A DNA stretch of 64,000 nt from Phyto melanocephala (taxonomy: Eukaryota; Arthropoda; Insecta; Diptera; Rhinophoridae). The notes beneath the pieces are model-generated. The model made no database searches. It was not told where the DNA came from and worked only from the letters and a program-made list of their open reading frames with translations. The stretch covers positions 114,449,833 through 114,513,832 of the forward strand of contig OW799233.1 in assembly GCA_941918925.1 (NCBI GenBank), given 5' to 3'. Positions 46,656 through 58,501 of this stretch are shown here, one piece after another (positions within the stretch are counted from its first letter, which is position 1; each line of letters opens with the position of its first letter). The position numbers and the translations under genes are program-made.

Positions 46656-47267
46656 CACAAAAGAAAATATGGTTGTGGTAACCGTAATCGAAGAGCAATA
46701 TACTATGATTGATTTGCTTTTTTACGGCAAATTATTGTCTTTTGCTGTAACATACACGTATTGATTGTACTTATCAATTTAATTGAAAGTTTTTTGCCAA
46801 TAGTTTTTTACACTTTCACGTTTATTTGTAAATTTTCTTTAATTTTTCAAAATTTTTGTTAATTTTTTTGACATCTCAAACTTTAAAAATAATAAAGATT
46901 TATTCAGCATGAAGAAGAACAGTTGAAATCAAATTATCATTAAGAAAATCATAGCTTGATTAATATGTAATCATACTGTTGTCTCACCTATTGTCTAATG
47001 ATTATTTGTAATTTTTAATGCTTTTGAATAAAATGTTTTTTTTTTTGTCAAATTATTCCTTTTAAATCATACTATTTTTAAACGACAACCGTATGGACAT
47101 TTTTACGAAAAGTAAGCATTAAATGATACAATTCAAACAAATGCTTGATTGTCGTGACAAAATATATGATGAAATTAAACAAAAATAACTATTATTTGTT
47201 TTCGACAACCAAATATTGTTATAGAAACCGTAATATGACCGTCGTAACCATGGTTTTTCTTTGCGTG
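46656..47267 (-). mobile_element. CACGCAAAG-ended element, copy 3 (612 bp)
   Basis: The ends are CACAAAAGAAAATATGGTTG and ...CCATGGTTTTTCTTTGCGTG, flanked by TA (46654-46655, 47268-47269). It is inverted relative to copies 1 and 2 and uninterrupted, so it supplies the empty sites for the insertions found in those copies. Non-coding. TA flanks suggest a Tc1/mariner-type MITE, though copies 1 and 2 do not show TA on both sides. Confidence 0.8.
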
Positions 47268-47269
47268 TA

Positions 47270-47631
47270 TACTTAAAGAATAGATTTGCGCATAAAAATT
47301 TGTGTTTGTCTGAATAATTCGAAAGTTTTCTTTAGAAAAAAATTGTATTTAAATTGTCTATAATCTAAACATTTTTCAATAAACAAAAACTTAAAAGAAA
47401 AATATCTTTAAAAAGTCGGATTTTGTTTTTATTGAAAATCAAATTTAATTTTAATATATTTTTTAACAAACTAAAAATTCAATAATATTTTATAAGCTAA
47501 AGAAAATGTTGCAAATTTATTCACATTAACATTTAAAGGAAAATATTTTTGTAAATTAAGACATTATTTAACGGTTTTATCTAAAATTTTTTACAAAAAT
47601 ATTTAATTCGAAAATTTTTGTAAAACAAAAA

Positions 47632-47669
<38 letters not shown>

Positions 47670-47895
47670 ATGTATGATTGAAAATGTTGTGAGGATCACA
47701 ACCAACAAAAAGCTTTCATTTACCATTAGGTTTAAAGCAAGAATAACAAATGTGATAATTGAAAAGAATAACAAAAAGGGGAAAGCTTAAGTTTGGTAAA
47801 TTTCGTTCTCACTCACTACAGCAAAAAGATATGAATATGTATGTGAAGTTTAATTCACAAAATCAAATTTCGCATAAACAAGTTAAATAGATGAT
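47270..47895. other. AT-rich stretch with a 34-bp poly(A)
   Basis: A run of 34 adenines occupies 47635-47668. No retrotransposon was recognised upstream of it. The poly-Phe frame on the minus strand is an artefact of this run. Confidence 0.6.
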
Positions 47896-48341
47896 ATTTA
47901 CATCCAACACTAAGACATTCCGATCAAAGAGTGCTGATGATGAAACCGTAGCTGGTTTCGAAAATGCATTCCACTCGGCTGGTGTCGGGATTAAAACTTA
48001 CTTTTCCAATATATTCTTTCATTATCACAAATAAAAATTGATTTCTCCATTAAATGATTAGAAATTTAATAATAAAATGAACTAGAGCCAAACTAAATTA
48101 ATAAAGTCTTTGTTAGAAAGTTCAACAATAAAATAAGAAAATTAACATATACACATGGCACGGTGTAATGATCATATAGACCGGTCAGTACCAACTTTCC
48201 GTTGAATAACTGACTTAAAACGGGATTAAAACTTACTTTTCCAATATATTCTTTCATTATCACAAATAAAAATTGATTTCTTCATTTAATGATTAGAAAT
48301 TTAATAATAAAATGAACTAGAGCCAAACTAAAAATTAATAA
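47896..48341. repeat. Dispersed repeat with an internal direct duplication
   Basis: Blocks TTTCGAAAATGCATTCCACT and CGGCTGGTGTCGGG match 18745-18850 inverted. A 119-121-bp segment starting CGGGATTAAAACTTACTTTT occurs at 47986-48104 and again at 48221-48341 with only a few differences. The 116 bp between are unique (GGTGTAATGATCATATAG...). Confidence 0.8.
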
Positions 48342-48580
48342 AATTTTTTTTTTCTTCCTCATTTATTTTATTTCCAATTTATCCAAAAGGATTAAGTAAA
48401 TTTGATAATTTTAAAATCTAATTAGAATTTATTTTTTAATAACATGAAGAATTTATATTATTCAAAAATTTAATACAACATTTAAAATTATATAACATTG
48501 CAAATAGTTTTCTTTTAAAATAATTAAAAAAAAAAAAAAATTGTAAATCTTTTTGTAATTAATTACCTTTTTAAGAAGTT

Positions 48581-49066
48581 CAAGGCATATTTATTCATTT
48601 ATTGAAGTTTGGGGAGAATTTTTTCAACGTTTTTAGATATGAAGTTTGACATCTATATACATAAATAAAAATAAGTTGCATTGTGTTAGTAATTGATGTT
48701 CTCTAAAATGCGTTCATATGAAAAGTGTCGTCAATATCAAGGTTTTTATGTGTAAACGGTCTCTGTATGTGTATTGGCTCATAAGTTATTGCCATTTTCG
48801 TGAACACTGCATTTATTCGAATATTTGTTGACCACAGCGAATTGCAATGAAAGCAATTTATCACTGATTTAATTGATTTTTGAATTGATTTTTTTTATTT
48901 TCTCTTTTGCACTACGAAGTGTGCAGAGGGTTCGCTAGTTTTATATAAATGAGAGAATAGAAAGCATTCGTTTTTTTATAAACTTTGACAGCTGAAGTTT
49001 AAAATAAGAGGAGAACAAAATAATCAGCTGATGAGTGAAGACTACCTGATGAATAAATTTGTTTCG
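48581..49066 (-). mobile_element. hAT-type MITE split by a Helitron
   Basis: The left part (48581-48651) starts CAAGGCATATTTATTCAT. The right part (48940-49066) holds CTTTGACAGCTGAAGTTTAA, TAATCAGCTGATGAG and ACCTGATGAATAAATTTG. Together they match the intact MITE at 17640-17845 read on its minus strand. The right terminus is slightly decayed, and no target duplication is visible. Confidence 0.8.
48652..48939 (+). mobile_element. Non-autonomous Helitron (288 bp)
   Basis: It starts TCTATATACATAAATAAAAA and ends GCAGAGGGTTCGCTAGT, with a short hairpin (GCACT 48909-48913 with AGTGTGC 48918-48924, one bulge) 10 bases before CTAGT. It sits between A48651 and T48940. In the intact MITE the same place reads GACATTTGA, with nothing between A and T, which confirms both ends exactly. 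No coding frame. Confidence 0.9.
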
Positions 49067-51040
49067 TTAAATATTTATTTAAGTTCTATAAATAAAACTC
49101 TTTTCAAACATTTTTAAATTAAGCATTTTCTATCAAATTTTATTTTAATTTAAGACTTAGTATTAAGTGATAATCTAATATAAATCTTTTACAAGACCAC
49201 AAAACGACAAGAATGATTAAAAACTTAAAAATTGAAACCTTAACAAAACGACACAAATTTATAAATTTAATAGCTTGTCGAATTGACTTAATTGCCGCCT
49301 AAAACACTTGTTACCCTACTCAGGTAAGCTGCCAGTATTTTCTGCAGCCATAATTTCTTAAAACATAATGCTCGTTTATAAAAAGAATTTTATTACCTTT
49401 TAATACGTAATTCCCTTAGCCATCATAACTTGAGTACAACACTTGGATATTTTAATGATTATAAACCCATCAAGAGATAAAATTTATGTAGACACTTATA
49501 CGCACAAATACACAATCCCCTGCTTTCCCTAGATTCTTCTGCACTCTCGTATGGATTCTGATAAATTCAAACTTGTAGTTATGGAAGTAACAAAAATTTA
49601 AAACGCGTATATCCTGTCCTTCAACGAGTTTGAATACATGTTTTTTTGTATTCTACACCAGCGACATTAAATTAAACATTCATTGGTAGGGTTATTTTTT
49701 ATTTTTAGTGCTTTTTCTAATTGACAAGTTCTGGCTTAAAGTGGTTGCATAATTATAGTCATGATATTTTACAAAGGACTACCATAATCCAAGTATGTAA
49801 TTATTTTAGATGAATAATGGTAATCAAGATATATTAAAGAAATTAGAAAAGGTTGTAGACTTTCAAAATTTGACCTACCATAAGTCGAATTTAATTTTCT
49901 TTCTTAAGAGCAAAATGTTGAATTTAAAAGAAGATTTTCTAAGTACAAACATTTTTAAATATTAATTAATTTGTTTACCAAATTCTCTAAAAATATTTAA
50001 TAAAACTTTAGATTTCAAATTTTTAGTAAGTCAATTTTTTATGACCAAAATAAACTTTCCTTGAAGGTCATTCCCCGATGACCTAGTCTCTTTAGTTCTA
50101 AGGTTTGCGGGTTTTTTACACTAGAATCGGTAAATGGTCTTCGTTTCTAACTAGTTATTCGAATATAATTTGTGATTGTATTGCAGTTAGTAAAAAAAAA
50201 TATATTCGGTCCTGTTCTTTATTCCGTTTTAAATTAAATTATTCAGAATTGTCAAGCTTTTGATTATAACAATGATTTTATTTTCTACACAGAAAAACTT
50301 ATTATTTAAAACCGTTGAATTAATTCAAAAATTAAATTATTTTTAAATTTAAATAATATTTTTAATTAATTTAATTAAATGTATTGTTTGGTTTAATAAA
50401 GAAAAACTAAAAAAAAAATTATGTCAATTTAAAGAACAAAAATAAAATATTAAATAAGAAATGCAAAAAAATTTAATTTTTATTGTTAAGTTTTTTTTTG
50501 TGAAAAGATGGCAAAAATTGCAATTCATTTGTCTGCCAGAAAAGGATAAAATATTGGAAAGCTCAAGATCTATCTGAAAAATTTTTTTTCGCAATACCTT
50601 TATTCCTTTCCTTTTATTGGAAAGGCAACAGACGACGACAAGATGGCCCTTTTGAATGTCTGAAAGACGCCTTGTTCTCCAGGTGGCAATGCATCAGAAT
50701 AATGTTAATGTTTGTTTGTCTTTGAAAATTACCTTTTTAAAGTTAAAAGTGATAAAAATGTTTTTTTTTCCCAAATTGAACATTAACATCCTGTTGTGGC
50801 TGATATATTGGCATTTTAAATAATAACCTTTTAATACGTTAACGACTGTCTGCACTTTTACTTCAAAAAGCCTTTTTATTGTATTTATTTCAAACTTTCG
50901 ACGTTATTGCAGATGTTCGTTCCCCTTGTCAAAATCTGTTGTATCCTGATAACCTCACTCACACACTAATTTCTCACACTAACTTGTAATTCCAATTATT
51001 TTTCATTAAACGCCCATTATTTCCTCGAATAATATCTTTT
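49067..51040. other. AT-rich non-coding stretch
   Basis: No gene, RNA gene or delimited repeat is recognised. Confidence 0.5.
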
Positions 51041-52460
51041 TGATAAGGTCTAAATATATTCAGATGTCAGAAATTGAAACGCTTCTAAATAAAAATAAAC
51101 CAAAAAGGCACCGGGTGTAGACGGAATGTTTGCTGAATTAATAAAAGCAGACTTATGTAAATGCCAAAAAAAATCCACCCAATTATACTCACCTTTTGAG
51201 AAAATGGAAGTCTGCCTGACGTGGCTATAGAAGGCATAATAAAAAAACATTCCGAAAATGGGGGATCTTACGAACCAAAATAATTGGCGTGGTATTACTT
51301 TGCTTTGGAAGGTCAACAAGGTCATGGCCCAAGTAACCGCCAAACGAATCTCCACTAACGTGTCGCCAACACTGAAACAGCAACAGCGATATTCAGACCC
51401 CACAAATCCACTATCGTCTATATAAGCAGCCTCCCTGTTATCTTCGAGCAATCTGAAGATTAACGATCATCATCCAATTACTTCGAAAGATTAAATCACA
51501 ACGTATTTTGGAAAGTACTATGTTTCAAAACGTCCCGCCTAAACACATTTTACTTACTTTAAGCCTTTACGACAATACCAGCTGTCGAATCAAACATGGT
51601 GAAGCGATAAGCAGGACGATTAAAATGGATATCATTGCTCTGCAAAGTTGTTGTAAATAAAGTTTTAGACACACTTCTTAAAAGTGTCCTAGAAGACGGA
51701 AAAAAAGTCGCTGGGTCGTTTGACCAAACTTGATTACGCGGATGATATATATTTGGCCTTTAGCTTACAGATTTTGAAATGTTACATCAAATTTGCGAAA
51801 TATAACAAAAACAGATGTGGCTAGCCATAAATTAACACTGCTTAAACCCAAACACTAAAGTTAATGCGATATATCAGGAATAATTTACAATAAGAAATAA
51901 TCAAGTTGAAGATATCCGTCAATTTTGTTATCTTAGGAGCGTAATCTCAAAAAATTTCGAGTCAAGTGAGGACATTTACAACCGTGTACAAAAAGTGGAC
52001 ACATCTTTGACCGTTCAAGAACCATTTGGGATTCGGCTTCCACTCTCACCGTAAAAAGTTAACAATTCTTAACACAAATGTCAAGTCCACTCTCCTCAAC
52101 GGTTGCAAGACATGGAACGCAGCACCTCGACATATGCAAAAGATACAGGTGCTTGTAAATCAGTGTCTTAACAGGATATTGCGAATATTCTGGTCTAGAG
52201 TCGTGTCCAAAAAGAGGCTTAAGTTCCAACTAACAACTCATGGTCACGCTTCAAGAAAATCAAGGATCGACATAACATGAAATGCCATAGACTGGAACCA
52301 GCAAGGAAGTCGAAGAAGAGGACGCCCAGTTCATACGTGCAGAAGGTAGATCGATGTAGAGGTGAGCGGAATGCAAAAAAAAAGACCTTGGAGCGAAGTG
52401 AGAGTGCTGCCACAAGACACGAATATGTTCAATTTATTGAGGCTCCTCATGGGATCAAAA
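51041..52460 (+). pseudogene. Non-LTR reverse transcriptase remnant
   Basis: Frameshifted blocks follow the order of a non-LTR ORF2: KAPGVDGMFAELIKAD (about 51103-51150), NWRGITLL and KVNKVMAQVTAKRIST (about 51285-51355), a LYDNTSCRIKHGEAISR-like stretch (about 51568), the catalytic DYADDIYLA (about 51735-51760), FCYL...SVISK (about 51930), and from 52060 ILNTNVKSTLLNGCKTWNAA with MQKIQVLVNQCLNRILRIFW. This is the reverse transcriptase and thumb region. The endonuclease is missing. Stops and shifts run throughout, so it is dead. Clade (RTE-like or other) is not certain. The minus-strand frame 51050-51451 is its shadow. Confidence 0.8.
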
Positions 52461-52501
52461 TATTTTTTTTTTCAAAAACATATATGTGAGATCAAGTAAT
52501 A

Positions 52502-53438
52502 TCGGGTGACCCAACTAGAATGCAATTTTTAAATTTTAAAAAAAACACAGGTATTAAAAAAAAAAAAATCGTGAAACTTTATTATATCGTAAAGTAAAGT
52601 GAGGTTATGTATGGAACAATATATCGTGCAGATGGCCGCCGCGGCTTTGCTGGCACACACGCGATCTTTTAATGAAATTTTCAATGACCTTTTTGCATAA
52701 ATGCTGCGGTATTTCATTAATGCAGCGTCCAATTTCCTCTTTTAAGGCTTGAGTCGTCGTCGGCTTATTCGCGTACACCATCGACTTCAAAAAACCCTAA
52801 AGAAAAAAATCTAAAGGTGTTAAATCACACGATCTAGGCGGCCAATTCTGGTCTCCAAAACGCGAAATAACACGACCGGGAAATGACTGATGCAGCATTT
52901 GAGTTGTTTCTCTGGATGTATGAGATGTTGCGCCATCGTGTTGAAACCACATGCCCTCCACATTCATTTCTTCAATTCTAGGCAAGAAAAAACTGGTTAT
53001 CTGGCTGCATAGTGGATTTGGAGTCACCAATTTGCTAAGCTCGGTGTCGAATTGAGGTGGATGGAGTTTGAGCGACATCATCACGTACAACTGCGACATT
53101 TTCGGTCGATCTAACTGGTCGAAGGCGCGTTGATGTCTTTACATCACTAACAGACCCAGTTTCGGCAAATATATCCATTAATCTCTTTACAGTTGACTCT
53201 TTTGGAGCATTATTGTGACCCCAAATTGATCGCAATTTGCGAACTGTAGCCGCAAAACTTTCACCATTTTGGTAAAACAATTTCACAATGAGAATGCGTT
53301 GTTGTTGATTCGTGTAGCGCTCCATTTTTACTAACCTCGTACCTTCTACTAGCAAACAATAACAATTGTTCAAATGTAAAACAATGACACTTCGAATGGC
53401 GCCAAATTTAAAAATTGCATTCTAGTTGGGACACCCTT
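52502..53438 (-). mobile_element. DD41D mariner-like element with both ends
   Basis: The left end TCGGGTGACCCAACTAGAAT and the inverted right end AAGGGTGTCCCAACTAGAAT share about 30 bp (through GCAATTTTTAAATTT). They are flanked by TA (52500-52501, 53439-53440). The minus strand holds the transposase remnant at 52605-53325. The whole is 937 bp, shorter than expected because a central part of the gene is deleted. Confidence 0.93.
52605..53325 (-). pseudogene. DD41D mariner-like transposase, internally deleted
   Basis: From ATG 53325: MERYTNQQQRILIVKLFYQN, then WGHNNAPKESTVKRLMDIF (helix-turn-helix), then RSTENVAVVRDDVAQTPSTS. The frame then shifts near 53040, where the part with the first catalytic aspartate is deleted, to ITSFFLPRIEEMNVEGMWFQ, HDGATSHT, NWPPRSCDLTPLDFFL, a stop in place of the expected Trp, GFLKSMVYANKPTTTQALKE and SRGGHLHDILFHT. 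Between the aspartate of QHD and the last aspartate of LTPLD there are 41 residues, the DD41D spacing reported for rosa-type elements. In the cell it would cut and paste DNA. Here it is inactive. Confidence 0.88.
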
Positions 53439-53440
53439 TA

Positions 53441-54680
53441 ATTTTTCGGCTTTTTTTCATTTCTGAATTAACTTTTCTTTCCTTTGTTAATATTACATTT
53501 ACATTACAACGAATTTTAGTACTAACGATATCTCGTTGATCTGCAATACAAAATAAAATCTACTTCTTCTTTTCTCGATTTTGGTAAAATCTAAATAGTA
53601 GAATTTTGTGTTGCACCGTTAATTTTTTTCATCATATTTTACTAAAAACTACTACTTTGCAAGTGGGCCAGTACTTTGTTGTTTACATTTTTATGTATAA
53701 CGTTTTTGCCACAACTTACAGAGAGTTTGACACAAGGAAAGCAAAATACAACCTTTTAAATTAATACACCTTAATGAAATTAAAATTTAAAAATTTTAAA
53801 AAACCATAGTGTAAACAGTATATATTCTAAGAAAGATTTCAAACCAACTCTACAAGTTTTCGGTGCAATGTAAATACTGCACTATAGGATACTTCTTTGT
53901 ACAATACAGATGCGATTTATTAATTATTTAATTAATAATTTTTTCCCTATTATCACCACAAAAAAAGAATAATTGTTAAATTTCTCTTCTACTATTTCAT
54001 TAAAGTCATTAATTAGTATTTTTAAAAAGTCATTTTTTATTTTGCTTTATTACCTCAAACTATTGCCCCCCTTTAAACAATTGCAGTTAATGAGAAAAAG
54101 GCTACTTGTATTTTATAATATTTTCAATTATAGGATCTTTGCAATAAAAACCAATGCTGATATGACGCGGTTAGTTATACCACTTCCAAAGAAGGTAAAC
54201 TCCAATTATAACAATAAATAATCCTCCCAGGTGCAATTATAATTATTTAGTTGCTGCAATTTTTTCATATTCATTATTGTTTTGTTTTTCACCGCCACAA
54301 CACCATGTCTTTACATTGACTGACCGATCGACCGACAATCAAACATGCAAAAGAGTGAAAAAACGTGTACTTGTTTTATTTGTACCAAATATTTCTACTA
54401 AAAAAGAATTTTTTTCACAAAGAAAAGGAAATAGATGAAAGAATAAAAGAAAAAAAAACAAATGTATGTATGAAGAAAACAAACAAATCCCTCATCAATT
54501 AAAATAAACACGCTTCAAAAAGCACCTGCTCCATGGATCATGATCATATTTAAAACAAACATTCACAAACAAACACATGTTGTTGCCAGTATTAAGACAA
54601 TGTTCAAATAAATCATTGACAGTAAAGGAAAGGAAGAACAAATACTTTGCAGCAACCCCACCATACCCAATATAATAATG

Positions 54681-54719
<39 letters not shown>

Positions 54720-55464
54720 GAAGAGTGAATTGAACAGCCACTTATTTAACTTTTAAGAACAAATGGCAATGTATCTTTGTACGATAAGTTTTTGTCTTCT
54801 TTTTTTTCTTAAAAAAAAATAGTTACAGACCAACATACATTCGCTATGATGAAATTACTTGTCGTTTTGCCAAGTCATTGATAAAAAAAAAGATATTGTA
54901 CAAAAAGATTTTATTTATATTCTAGTTATGTATGTATAGTTATAGGGATAGATACAGTCATCGTCAGTTGTTAGTTTTTTATTGTCCCTCTTTTTAATTT
55001 TTCCAATTCAATACATATCACATCATATATGGATTTTTCTAGATGCGCAAATATTCTGTATAATAAAACGCTAGCTAGTGAAATGTGTGCGAGTGTAAAA
55101 AGTGAAATAGGAAAAACATTACAACAAAGAAGTAACTATTGTTTAAAAAAAAAGAAGAAGAAGGTATTTATAATGACATTAATTCTTTTGCAATTATTCT
55201 TCCTTTTTAATACAATAATTGCAAAAACAATTTTATTTTTACTAAAAGGTGTTATACGCTGAGAAAAAAGTTTTGGTTAAAGTATTCGCTCTTGTGAATA
55301 TTAAGTTTAACAGCACATACTTCCCAACGTCATCAAATATGATTAATTTTAGGGTTAGTAAAAATATTCAAGAAAAAATTTTTTCATCTTTGATTTGAAA
55401 TTTTATCTCGGTGTATTCTTTTAGTCAATTTCTTTCATTCGGTCCCTGTATTGATAGCGTTAAA
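53441..55464. other. AT-rich non-coding stretch with a TG run
   Basis: A (TG)n microsatellite lies at about 54685-54715. Nothing else is recognised. Open frames at 53973-54221 and 55029-55262 have no domain. Confidence 0.55.
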
Positions 55465-55465
55465 T

Positions 55466-56472
55466 AACAAGTAAGAGTGCAATATTCGGCCGTGCCGAAT
55501 CTGATAATACCCTTCACCATCATGTATATAGGTATAATCCCATATTGTAGCTTCATGCTATACGCCATTTTTTCTTTTTATTTCCGACGCAATCCTTGAT
55601 TTTAAATTTTTACGTAGTTAACTGTATTTTACTAGTCAAGCCCTTTGATTTGATACCCATATTGATGGGGTAAAAAAAATTGTACCGCCATTTTGTTTTA
55701 GACGCCATCTTGGATTTTACATTTTCAAATATTTTACTGTATTCTACTGGTCAAGCACTTTCATTTGATACCAATATTGAGTGGGTTCAAGAAGTTACAT
55801 TTTAAAATACCAGATTTGACCCATATACAAATTTATTGTCCGCCATTTTGTAGTGGCGGCCAATATGAGTTTTAATTTTTTTACAGTGCTCATTTTGCGG
55901 TAGCCAAATCCTTTTAGATGATACCATATTGACTCCCTCGGTTGTCTAGAAGCTCAAAAAAATTGATTTTTGTTTGTAAATTTTTGGAATATATATTTAT
56001 CAAACAAAAATTTTGCCTATAACTTTACCGATTAGAGCCCGCTTTATCCAAAATTTTTCACAAATATCTCTAAAGGTATATTATATCTACAAATATGAGC
56101 AAAGGTACCTATAAATTATACTATGACTGAAAAATTTTTAAATTTTGGTGGTAAAAATATGGAAAAAAACAGAGGCAGTCGTGTTTATTTGCTCATATTT
56201 CAGAAAGTTATGGGGAGATTGTCCTGAATTTCAATAGCGATTCGTTCCTGGATATTTTCAGACGATTGATACCATACACAGATCTGATGAACATATAGTT
56301 ACTTCTAAAAGTTGATTTCAACCAACACACGGACAGACAGTTAGGGCTTTATCGACTCCCCTATTCATAGGCTTTCAGAAAATATATACTTTATGGGGTC
56401 GGAAATGAAATTTGTAGAAATTACAAACGAAATGATAAAGCTATATATACCCTTGTTCACCACAGGTGAAGG
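55466..56472 (-). mobile_element. TTCGGC-hairpin repeat, long copy (about 1 kb)
   Basis: It starts AACAAGTAAGAGTGCAATAT, then TTCGGCCGTGCCGAA and ATACCCTTCACC, and ends TATATATACCCTTGTTCACC with AGGTGAAGGG. Near the right end it has the inverted signature ACGGACAGACAG, TCGACTCCCCTATTCATAGG, ACTTTATGGGGTCGGAAATG. The middle contains three diverged units of about 120-150 bp with CGCCATTTT, GTATTYTACTRGTCAAGC and TTTGATACC blocks, absent from the shorter copies. Non-coding. Confidence 0.75.
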
Positions 56473-56759
56473 GACTCAATTTTGGTTTTGGAATTAGCTA
56501 ATTGTTTACTAAAACCCTCTTTTTTCTCTCTATTGCGGGACGCTGAACAAAATATGAAATCTGTCATTTTGTGGTGAAAGCCATTTCAGAGTTAAAATTT
56601 TTTCACATGTAGTATTTTTTGCTAGTCTAAACCTTTAACTTGGTATTCGTGTTGAAACTTTTAGTTGGCTTGAAGCTGAATTTTTTTTTTTTAATAATAC
56701 TTTATACCTAACAATAAGATTAATTAGAGAGGTTATCCAGTATGTTTCCCTAGGATTCT

Positions 56760-57230
56760 TCATCTCTTTGGCAATATAGTAATATATGGTAATATAGAGA
56801 AACCCGATAATACCGCCAGTAACCTCGGGACATACAGTACCAGTTCCATTTTACCTGGGCTTATCTTTAGACCGCTGTTTGTGGCCCATTCACTTAGTAT
56901 GCCAAGGCATCAGACATAATATTACTAATTACTTCCAGAAACACTCCCGACACCAGTATCACAGCATTGTTAGCATTAACCGGAGTGTTATGCTTCCCCT
57001 TTTTAATTCAATTAGAATTGAGTTAATGACAGTAATACAAAACAGTGGAGAGATTACACCGTCCTGAGGCATCTCTCATTTAATTTGCTCTGGCATAGGG
57101 CACTCTTAAACTTAATAAGGATACTAGACTAGTAAGTGCATGTTAGATTGCAGGGTGGTCACTTTATTGAACGCTGCTATCATGTATTGCTTAAATTCTA
57201 GCCATTTATCTATGTTCCCTACGACCTCTT
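56760..57230 (-). pseudogene. R1/I-like non-LTR reverse transcriptase remnant
   Basis: On the minus strand, YMIAAFNKVTTLQSN resembles the DIEGAFNNV catalytic block, followed by MPQDGVISPLFCITVINSI, which fits PQGGVLSPLLW...VNSLL. Further on, with frameshifts, comes WATNSGLKISPGKMELVLY, the region after the YADD box. The YADD itself is degraded to something like AYANN. The remnant may continue on both sides of the CACAG elements to its right. No intact frame. Confidence 0.65.
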
Positions 57231-57456
57231 AAAGATGGTCTCCGTAGAGCGCCCCTAAAGTAAGGCAAAAAAAGATTAAAGGAAGGAAGTCTTTTGCATT
57301 CTCATAGCATCTTTTTTATTGCCCCAAAATTTTGCTATTGTCCGCTCTTAATTGATCCTGGCTCCTTAAGAAGGTAATCTTCTCAAAACAACCTAAACTT
57401 TCATAAAGACGGTTTAAAATCTTATCGGAATTGCAATAAAAATATATTAAAAACTA

Positions 57457-58438
57457 CACAGAAAAAAATATCCCTCAAATTTATTTAATTAATTGACTTT
57501 TTGATTTGTTTTAAAATTCTAATTATATTTTTCATTACCTGAATTTTTTAATGGATATTAAATATTTTCAAAAACAAAGAGATTTCTGTCAGTTGAATAA
57601 AATAAATAAAAAGTAAAAAATGTTATTTTAAATGAAATTTTTTGAAAATTGAATTTCTTAGAATTAATTTAAAATAATTATTATTCAATGAGCAGAATAA
57701 TAAAAAATAGTAGACAATATGCAAGAAAAAGTTCTGGTAAGTGAAAATATATAAAAATATGTTCAGTTTTAAATATGTATAATAAATGGTTTCAGTTTCA
57801 TTATAGATGTGCCCAAATCCAATAATTATTGTATCCCCTTATATTCCTCAGAATTCTCATTTTAGTAGGTAAGTTTGTTGAATTTCTTCACTCTGTCTGA
57901 TCAAGCCTTTTAACCGGTTAATATTCTTTATATCTAGGTTGCTGATGCTGCCAGGTATTTTTGGATCTCCGGCTTTCGATATGGTGTAGTATGTCTACTT
58001 ATGGAACCCTACTTCTTATGCTAAGTTATTTTTATATAAGTAACTAAATGTATTTAAAAACATAGATTCATATGTACCATATATGTATATTAAGAATATA
58101 TAAATATCAAAAAAAATATATTTATTTTTTTTTAATTTTTTTTCTAAACAGGTTCAATAATTTTTGTTATTGATATAATAAATAGTTTTATTATATAATT
58201 ACCAAATTTCAATTATAGACATGATTAAATTAATTAAAATCATTTTGGAAAAAAATTGAAATTTTAATTAATTTTTTAATACTGTTTTAATTGATATTTT
58301 TCTCAAAATTTGTTCAATTAAAACTATTAATTTTCATTTAATTAATAGTATCATTTTGATGATTGGAGCAAAATTAAACAATTTTTTAATTATTAATATT
58401 AATTTCGTAATTGAAGTTCATATTTATTTTTTTCTGTG
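57457..58438 (+). mobile_element. CACAG-ended TA-flanked element, copy 2 (982 bp)
   Basis: The ends are CACAGAAAAAAATATCCCTC and ...TATTTATTTTTTTCTGTG, flanked by TA (57455-57456, 58439-58440). It closely matches copy 1 but lacks the TTCGGC repeat found there, so it records the empty site near 58126-58145. Both subterminal regions are rich in TTAATTAATT. No transposase frame. Confidence 0.88.
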
Positions 58439-58501
58439 TAGTTATTTTGTATTTAATATGACTACTAGCGCATCCTCAAAGGGGAATGTCACCGGCAACT
58501 A

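Noticed and set aside
46399..46698. 99-codon minus-strand open frame
   Set aside because: It runs through a poly(T)/poly(A) run and into a transposable element terminus; no domain and no start context.
47577..47774. Poly-Phe open frame
   Set aside because: It encodes the 34-bp homopolymer run at 47635-47668.
51050..51451. 133-codon minus-strand open frame
   Set aside because: It is antisense to a recognisable reverse transcriptase remnant on the plus strand and shows no domain.
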